Shown here one piece after another: positions 59,253 to 64,000 of a stretch of DNA of 64,000 nt. This stretch comes from Actinomyces vulturis (GTDB taxonomy: Bacteria > Actinomycetota > Actinomycetes > Actinomycetales > Actinomycetaceae): the NCBI RefSeq assembly GCF_001687305.1, contig NZ_KV700385.1, positions 186,001 through 250,000 on the forward strand. Direction: 5' to 3'. How positions within the stretch are numbered: the stretch's first letter is position 1; every line of letters begins with the position of its first letter. The notes beneath the pieces are model-generated. The model had not been told where the DNA came from. It worked only from the letters and a program-made list of their open reading frames with translations, and made no database searches. The position numbers were made by a program, and so were the translations under genes.

Positions 59253-60230
59253 GTGAGTAGCAACAGTCCCTCCTCCTGGCACCCGCTAGGAGATGTCAAC
59301 CACTGTCCCTATATCGACTTCACCAGGGAGCAATGGGCCAAACTCGCTTCCGCTACTCCACTCCCACTCACTGAAGACGACGTGGAGCGCCTTCGTGGTT
59401 TAGGTGATCCTATCGATCTTGCTGAAGTGGATGCGATTTACCGCCCGCTTACCGCTCTTCTCGAAACGTACATCGCTGCTACCCGCGAGCGCGCAGCAAA
59501 GACTCAAACTTTCCTTGGCATTGACGAGCCTGTGACTCCGTTTGTTGTGGCCGTGGCGGGTTCTGTGGCTGTAGGTAAGTCCACCACTGCGCGTCTGCTT
59601 CGCGATTTGCTTGCACGTTTCCCTGAAACTCCCCGCGTTGATCTGGTCACCACGGATGGTTTTCTTCTTCCCAACGCGGTGCTCGCTGAGCGTGGGTTGA
59701 CTGAACGTAAGGGCTTCCCCGAGTCTTATGATCGCCGGGCGCTGTTGGATTTCGTAGCAGGAGTCAAGAGTGGGCGTGACGTGATGCGTGCTCCGGTGTA
59801 CTCCCATACTGTCTATGACATTGTTCCTGATCAGTACATTGAGGTTCGACGCCCCGACGTACTTATTATCGAGGGGCTCAACGTGCTCCAGCCTGCTCCC
59901 CGCTCCCCTTCCCCTGAGGCGGTCTTAGCGGTCAGTGACTTCATCGATTTTTCAATCTACGTGGATGCCGATCCTGATGACATTGAATGCTGGTACATCG
60001 AACGCTTCCTTACACTCAAGCGCACGGCGTTTACTCAGCCCAATTCCTATTTCCGTCGCTATGCGGATATTGAGGACGATGTGGCTATCGAGGGAGCACG
60101 GGATATTTGGCGTCGGGTGAATCTTGAAAACCTCACGCAGAACATTGCGCCTACTCGTGGCAGAGCCACGGTGGTGCTGTGCAAGGGCGCCGATCACCAC
60201 ATGCGCGCGGTGCACCTGCGTAAGGATTAA
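59253..60230 (+). CDS. coaA: Pantothenate kinase (type I)
   Basis: CoaA phosphorylates pantothenate, the first step of coenzyme A synthesis. The 325-aa protein has the P-loop VVAVAGSVAVGKSTTARLLRDLL near 100, VDLVTTDGFLLPN, KGFPESYDRRALLDFVAGVKSG and VLIIEGLNVLQ. It starts with GTG, divergent from glmS. The product feeds the AcpS reaction encoded nearby. About 200 bases after its stop show no feature. Confidence 0.96.
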   Translation: MSSNSPSSWHPLGDVNHCPYIDFTREQWAKLASATPLPLTEDDVERLRGLGDPIDLAEVDAIYRPLTALLETYIAATRERAAKTQTFLGIDEPVTPFVVAVAGSVAVGKSTTARLLRDLLARFPETPRVDLVTTDGFLLPNAVLAERGLTERKGFPESYDRRALLDFVAGVKSGRDVMRAPVYSHTVYDIVPDQYIEVRRPDVLIIEGLNVLQPAPRSPSPEAVLAVSDFIDFSIYVDADPDDIECWYIERFLTLKRTAFTQPNSYFRRYADIEDDVAIEGARDIWRRVNLENLTQNIAPTRGRATVVLCKGADHHMRAVHLRKD

Positions 60231-60432
60231 CCACGGAAATAGGGCAATGCTTTTCCAGTCAGGTCCTATGCGGAGTTCTTCGGCACCTGTTGCTTATCCA
60301 AGCCTTCCTCCGCTTAAATCTTTTTGCCCTTCTCAGAGTCTTTATTAAACGTAAGTCAGCGTTGGAGATGGCACTACGAGCCGGACTGTTAGTCGTCAAT
60401 AGGCGATAGTTAGTCACTGATCGACGGTGCTC

Positions 60433-60906
60433 TTATTCGCCAATGAGTGCGAGTACCTCATCACGCTCAGTCAGGTCGTACCAGAGCAGATCACGATCAT
60501 CGAGTTCGTCACGTGCTTCTTCATCGCCGTTCAACGCCCGTTCACACAGGTCTCGCGCACCGGGCTCATCGATGAAGATAGCCGCACTGTTTTTCCATGC
60601 CACAGGTTGGTTGAGTTCGACTAAGCCGGGGTATTCCTCCGTGGGAGTCTCGCTGACGGTACTATCCGGAGCATCAGCGGCCACAACGATGCGCACGGCA
60701 GGGTGATTAGACATCACAGTTGTGCGTTCCTTGGCGATCACGTCAACGGCAGCATGCGCGGCCTGAAGAAATGCGCTTGCTTCAATTTCCTCGTCATCGT
60801 AATCCTCAAGAATGTGACGCAGCATGGTCGTGGGACCGAACGCGGTGGTGGTGTCGAGTCGAGTTTCACGAAGTTGTGCGATGGTGACGGGGAGATAGAT
60901 GCGCAT
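60433..60906 (-). CDS. DUF6912-like conserved actinobacterial protein
   Basis: The 157-aa acidic protein begins RIYLPVTIAQLRETRL and has a central EASAFLQAAHAAVDVIA and PAVRIVVAADAPD, ending with an Asp/Glu-rich stretch ERDEVLALIGE. It matches the uncharacterised DUF6912 protein next to ssd-type genes in Actinobacteria. No enzymatic motif is visible. It ends the ssd-SAF unit direction, 17 bases after the ssd stop. Confidence 0.8.
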   Translation of the reverse strand: MRIYLPVTIAQLRETRLDTTTAFGPTTMLRHILEDYDDEEIEASAFLQAAHAAVDVIAKERTTVMSNHPAVRIVVAADAPDSTVSETPTEEYPGLVELNQPVAWKNSAAIFIDEPGARDLCERALNGDEEARDELDDRDLLWYDLTERDEVLALIGE

Positions 60907-60923
60907 AACAGTAGTGTGCCTCC

Positions 60924-62579
60924 TTATTTGCGGTGACGCCCTTTAGCTGCACGGCGCGTGGTCACGCCGGACAGCATCTGTGCACCCATTTCCTCACATT
61001 TCATTGCGGCATCTGACTTTACGGCTGGGACAGATTCGACTGTCGTCGTAGCGGGTTGGCGCATTGGCACCTTCCGGCACGCATGTGCCGCATTACCTCT
61101 CCTTGCCCACCGACGCCGCACTCTCGCGTGTTCCTCAATGTCTGGGTTCAGTGCGTGGCCCAACACTCGTAGTGCCCGCACTGTGTCAGCAGTTTCATCT
61201 CCTTGACTGAAGCATTCGCCGTTAAGCAACACCGATGCACCTAAGGAATGGTCAGCAGGAATGAGAAAGGGGTGAGTGATTCCAGCGTAATTATTGAGAA
61301 TGCTGCGGATCTGGCTCTCAGCGGAAAGGAGTCCTACTTTCCGTGGAACCTGGTTGACCACGATGTGAGTTCGAGTTGTTGAAGGAACCAATGGCGTCGT
61401 ATCCGACAAGAAGGTGATGAGCCGTCGAAGGTTGACCACGTCCGCTTTTCCCACCATGACCACGTCATCACAAGTGCACAAGAGGGATTCAACAGGTCCG
61501 TACCGCCACGTATCTGTTCCGAAGCCGTCATCGCTAGGGTTTTCATAACCGCCACTGACGTCAACCACAATCCAGCGGGCAAGGTTACGTAATTCATTCC
61601 ACACCACGTCCAGCGAGCGTGTGGGAAGTTCACGCCAACGCCCCTGACGACCGACGCCCGTCATGAGGTCGAATCCTTGCGGAGTCGGAATCAAACAGTG
61701 CGCAAGGGAGGGGTGATCGAGTCTGCCATGAGTGGCCAAGCGGCAGGCTGTCGCTAAACCCGAGGAATCGTCAGGCATCGCGAGTGCTTGGACCTGGCTA
61801 GGTGCTTCTGTATCCGCATCGACCAGAACTGTAGGGCCTGTCTGAGCACACAGATGTGCAAGGCTGGCAGCGATAGTGCTACGTCCGGGAGCACCATGAG
61901 GCCCCCATACCACCACAATGCGCCCTGGTTGACAAGCAGGCTGTGGTGAGGAAGAAATGGAAGGCAAGCACGCAGCGCCGGAAGACATCCACGGTAAAGA
62001 TGGGCAGTCAGATTCCTCATCATCGATGACCTCTTCAAGCCAGGTGGGCGGCGGTGGAGGTGGCGGGGGAACGTGGCGGGAAGAAGACGAGATATCACCA
62101 CCACCGTTGCCATCTTTCCCCTGAGTTACCGGTTGGTAACCAGATTGCGATGCAGGATCACAGCCGTCACCCGGGGTGTGGGGAGTCGATATGGTCGAAT
62201 CTAGCGCAGGCGTTGACAAGTCAGAACGAATCGATAGGGCTCGATGGAGAACCGCCAAGGTATGAATGATTTCTGACGTACTTGCTCCGTGCGGAAGAAC
62301 TGTCGTGTGCGACGAAGCGAGGCGCAATTGCTCGTTTGCTTCAGCCAAGAGGAGACAGCGCACTCCTTGGCGCTCAATTCGCTCGATCACCGTCGTATCA
62401 ACGCCATCCAGACGGGTATCGAGCACCACGGCGGTGCATAGGCCCGCAAACACTGCGGCTAACAGTTCACTCACGTCAGCGCATCGGCGAATAACTGACA
62501 TGGCAGTATCCGGGGAGTCTATAGCGCGAACAAGGGCCGCGTCGTCATCCCATAAGGCTAGAGCTACAGGAGTTTTCAA
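60924..62579 (-). CDS. Ssd/CpaE-like MinD-family ATPase
   Basis: The 551-aa protein has a degenerate receiver-like N-terminal region (about 1-115), a Pro-rich stretch with eight consecutive prolines near 176-184 and a ParA/MinD-type ATPase domain (about 225-470). The P-loop is the deviant form VVWGPHGAPGRSTIAASLAHL, followed by PTVLVDADTEAPS and WIVVDVSG. It resembles Mycobacterium septum-site-determining protein Ssd and the CpaE pilus-assembly ATPases. The TTG start overlaps the SAF gene stop (TTGA). With a CpaB-like partner but no pilin genes in view, the role in septum placement or Flp-type secretion is unresolved. Confidence 0.87.
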   Translation of the reverse strand: MKTPVALALWDDDAALVRAIDSPDTAMSVIRRCADVSELLAAVFAGLCTAVVLDTRLDGVDTTVIERIERQGVRCLLLAEANEQLRLASSHTTVLPHGASTSEIIHTLAVLHRALSIRSDLSTPALDSTISTPHTPGDGCDPASQSGYQPVTQGKDGNGGGDISSSSRHVPPPPPPPPTWLEEVIDDEESDCPSLPWMSSGAACLPSISSSPQPACQPGRIVVVWGPHGAPGRSTIAASLAHLCAQTGPTVLVDADTEAPSQVQALAMPDDSSGLATACRLATHGRLDHPSLAHCLIPTPQGFDLMTGVGRQGRWRELPTRSLDVVWNELRNLARWIVVDVSGGYENPSDDGFGTDTWRYGPVESLLCTCDDVVMVGKADVVNLRRLITFLSDTTPLVPSTTRTHIVVNQVPRKVGLLSAESQIRSILNNYAGITHPFLIPADHSLGASVLLNGECFSQGDETADTVRALRVLGHALNPDIEEHARVRRRWARRGNAAHACRKVPMRQPATTTVESVPAVKSDAAMKCEEMGAQMLSGVTTRRAAKGRHRK

Positions 62580-63268
62580 GGCTGAATCCCTGAGGGCACG
62601 AGGAGCAAATCGCCACGCTGGCCAAGTGCCGTCAGCACATGAGGAAGATCCTGGTCACTGACCATAACTTCCACACTCGAACTTCCACCACCGATCATGG
62701 AATTCTGTTCCTTACTAATCGAGGACACAATCACATGATGGGCAACTGGTTGAGCAGATGGCGATGAGTCGGAGGTTGAGGAATGAGCGAGAGAGGGGTC
62801 AGGTAACTGCCATACGTCTACTTCGCTTCCCACTCGGGTCTGGGACGGCACAGGTGCAGTGATAGACAGGACAACTGCTTTACGTCCCATCTCTGTTTCC
62901 TTGGTGACAGCGGTTCTCGGAAGAAGTTCTCCTGCACTGATCGAGTGAAGCGCCAGCGCACCGTCAGGGAGGTCGCCTATACCGATGTAGGTACCCTCCG
63001 GTGTTCCGGGGTGGGAATCCACCACGGTAAGAGTGTCACCGGCGATCAGTTCCTCACCAGGCGCAACATCACGCGTAACCATGTAGAGGTGGGTGGTGGC
63101 CCCCATGGAATTCCATGCCCAATATCCGACACTCATGGTGATCAACATGATGAAGATACTGACAATCACACGCGGGTCATTCCACTGAGGTTTGCGCAGG
63201 GTGGTAGAGGTGACCTGATCAGGGATGCTGTGGAAAAACTTGGGATGGGTTAACGCGCTCGGCAACAT
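62576..63268 (-). CDS. SAF-domain (CpaB/RcpC-like) membrane protein
   Basis: The 230-aa protein has one membrane helix (about 33-52: VIVSIFIMLITMSVGYWAW) and a SAF domain outside the membrane (VTRDVAPGEELIAGDTLTVVDSHPG, then SISAGELLPRTAVTKETEMGRKAVVLSI), the core of CpaB/RcpC pilus-assembly proteins. It is the first gene of the minus-strand unit and is coupled to the ssd-like gene. In many Actinobacteria these two genes occur together without a full Flp pilus locus. Confidence 0.87.
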   Translation of the reverse strand: MLPSALTHPKFFHSIPDQVTSTTLRKPQWNDPRVIVSIFIMLITMSVGYWAWNSMGATTHLYMVTRDVAPGEELIAGDTLTVVDSHPGTPEGTYIGIGDLPDGALALHSISAGELLPRTAVTKETEMGRKAVVLSITAPVPSQTRVGSEVDVWQLPDPSLAHSSTSDSSPSAQPVAHHVIVSSISKEQNSMIGGGSSSVEVMVSDQDLPHVLTALGQRGDLLLVPSGIQP

Positions 63269-63397
63269 GAGAAAACCCTTGAAATATAGGGGATTAGAGG
63301 GGGAAACTTCTCCATTTATAGTAAGAAAGTCAGATGGAACACAAGCTAATGTTTAATACTTGTTGAAATCCTCTAATGCTGTTGCGAAAATATTGTT
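63269..63397. promoter_or_regulatory. Divergent promoter region with an inverted ATTAGAGG pair
   Basis: This A+T-rich 129-base region between the SAF gene and the HTH gene carries ATTAGAGG (63293-63300) and CCTCTAAT (63370-63377), an inverted pair about 69 bases apart. Each stands near TTGAAAT (63279-63285 and 63363-63369). TACTAT/TATAAA-like boxes on the minus strand near 63310-63320 could serve the SAF gene. The symmetry suggests that one regulator, perhaps the adjacent HTH protein, controls both directions. Confidence 0.4.
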
Positions 63398-63619
63398 ATG
63401 ACGAAACGATTTCTCACCATCGCTGATGTTGCTGAGACTCTCCAACTCTCATCACAAGGTGTCCGTGCGCTGATTCGCAGTGGCGAACTACCCGCAATCC
63501 AAGTCGGTGCTCGCCGCCTATGGCGCATCGAAGCCAAGGTTCTCGAGGCATACATTGAGAAGCAGTACGCCAATACCCGCCAAATTGTGAACGCTTCCCT
63601 CCTCAACGAGGAAGCCTAA
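63398..63619 (+). CDS. Small excisionase/BldC-type helix-turn-helix protein
   Basis: The 73-aa protein is almost entirely a MerR-like winged helix: LTIADVAETLQLSSQGVRALIRSGELPAIQVGARRLWRIEAKVLEAYIEKQ. In Actinobacteria such proteins are BldC-like developmental regulators or excisionase-type DNA binders. No integrase or att-like site is nearby, so a transcription-factor role is more likely. It is divergent from the ssd-SAF genes. Confidence 0.9.
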   Translation: MTKRFLTIADVAETLQLSSQGVRALIRSGELPAIQVGARRLWRIEAKVLEAYIEKQYANTRQIVNASLLNEEA

Positions 63620-63774
63620 GAGTTCACATCAATATTCCGTAGCATCATGGCGCGCATGCAAAGCATTACGACAATCAAGGCTAGCAATCGCCCCATCCCC
63701 CACCTTGGGACAAGAAGCAACGGTTTTTCATGAGTTGTCACGTCAGTAGATCACGCTGACAGTCTTTCAGAGTC

Positions 63775-63814
63775 AATGGGGTTGGTGCCGTATCCATACG
63801 GCACCAACCCCATT
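63775..63814. terminator. Hairpin terminator between convergent genes
   Basis: Perfect 19-bp arms (63775-63793 and 63796-63814) with a CC loop lie between the HTH gene and the minus-strand gene ending at 63839. The preceding 63620-63774 shows no gene. Confidence 0.8.
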
Positions 63815-63838
63815 CATCTATCAATCGACAAAGTCTAC

Positions 63839-64000
63839 CTATGGCCGAATACGAAGATAGTCGATTGCTGACAAAGCAATGCTGATACGTTGAGAATCTG
63901 CTGCGCCACCCTTTAAAAAGTCGCAATGATCGCACCCGACCCGACTGATTTTTCCTTGAAATTCCGTCGATAGTGTCACGAGCGTTAATGAAGTGGAGTT
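63839..64000 (-). CDS. 3' end of an unidentified gene (partial)
   Basis: A minus-strand frame is open from the window edge to a TAG at 63839-63841, giving 53 C-terminal residues. They include SRVGCDHCDFLKGGAADSQR, then ISIALSAIDYLRIRP. A strong hairpin 24 bases after the stop supports a real gene end. The CDHC motif could bind metal. I do not recognise the family; the rest lies outside the window. Confidence 0.6.
   Translation of the reverse strand, partial: NSTSLTLVTLSTEFQGKISRVGCDHCDFLKGGAADSQRISIALSAIDYLRIRP

Noticed and set aside
63398-63619. Phage-type excisionase marking an integrated element
   Set aside because: There is no integrase, attachment repeat or other phage gene nearby, and the divergent neighbours are conserved chromosomal genes; a BldC-like regulator fits better.

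Overview
The window is about 64 kb of chromosome from a high-to-moderate G+C Gram-positive bacterium (phylum Actinomycetota). Lineage markers seen directly are the mismatch endonuclease NucS, a WhiB protein with four cysteines and a GVWGG motif, the DUF2550 membrane protein after the ATP synthase genes, PspC-type histidine kinase/LuxR signalling, an Ssd/CpaE-like protein with a SAF-domain partner, many GTG starts, and several starts preceded at 6-8 nt by a TANNNT box (leaderless mRNAs). The gene order guaB3-guaB-whiB-groES-tsaD-rimI-tsaB-tsaE-alr-glmS matches the order I remember from mycobacteria. By-eye base composition, PepC, class I fumarase and three-gene sdhCAB fit the family Actinomycetaceae, but genus cannot be settled from the sequence alone. 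I see no transposases, integrases, prophage, CRISPR array, rRNA or tRNA.

Layout. 1-2.7 kb: nucS and DUF2550, with an A+T-rich HEPN-like gene between them that looks acquired. 2.75-12.7 kb (minus strand): sua5-wecA-like-atpI-like-atpBEFHAGDC. 13-18.4 kb: LuxR regulator and PspC histidine kinase, divergent from a large PspC/Gly-Tyr-Gln-rich membrane protein and a small membrane protein. 18.5-21.6 kb: pepC and guaA. 21.8-26.7 kb: ribose-type ABC importer rbsA-rbsC-rbsB divergent from a LacI regulator, with two tandem operator-like repeats between them. 27.1-30.5 kb: pta-ackA acetate/ATP pathway. 30.6-32.7 kb: a leader with a 15-codon peptide and an intrinsic terminator, then an NSS transporter and a 47-aa MetS-like partner. 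32.7-37.8 kb: RNase HI-GNAT fusion, GRP-type transporter, class I fumarase, MarC. 37.9-42.6 kb: HPr, guaB3, DEDD exonuclease, guaB, whiB. 42.8-47.4 kb: groES with a CIRCE operator (no groEL beside it), SanA/YdcF protein, THUMP-like methyltransferase, tsaD, DUF1648-type membrane protein. 47.4-51.1 kb: an 8-bp tandem repeat, a long palindrome and sdhCAB. 51.5-57.1 kb: one minus-strand operon acpS-nnrD fusion, alr, tsaE, unknown secreted/membrane protein, tsaB, rimI. 57.3-60.9 kb: glmS, coaA, DUF6912-like protein. 60.9-64 kb: ssd/cpaE-like and SAF genes divergent from a small HTH protein, then the 3' end of an unidentified gene.

The genes together describe a facultative, menaquinone-type energy metabolism (SdhCAB, fumarase, proton ATP synthase, Pta-AckA), guanine nucleotide supply (guaA, guaB, guaB3), tRNA t6A synthesis (sua5, tsaB, tsaD, tsaE), cell-wall precursor supply (alr, glmS, wecA-like) and CoA/ACP activation (coaA, acpS). 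A striking non-coding theme is a set of very long, near-perfect, G+C-rich hairpins at operon ends, mostly without strong T-runs. The least explained items are the HEPN-like insertion beside nucS, the NSS leader, the RNase HI-GNAT fusion, the AcpS-NnrD fusion and two short tandem repeats.
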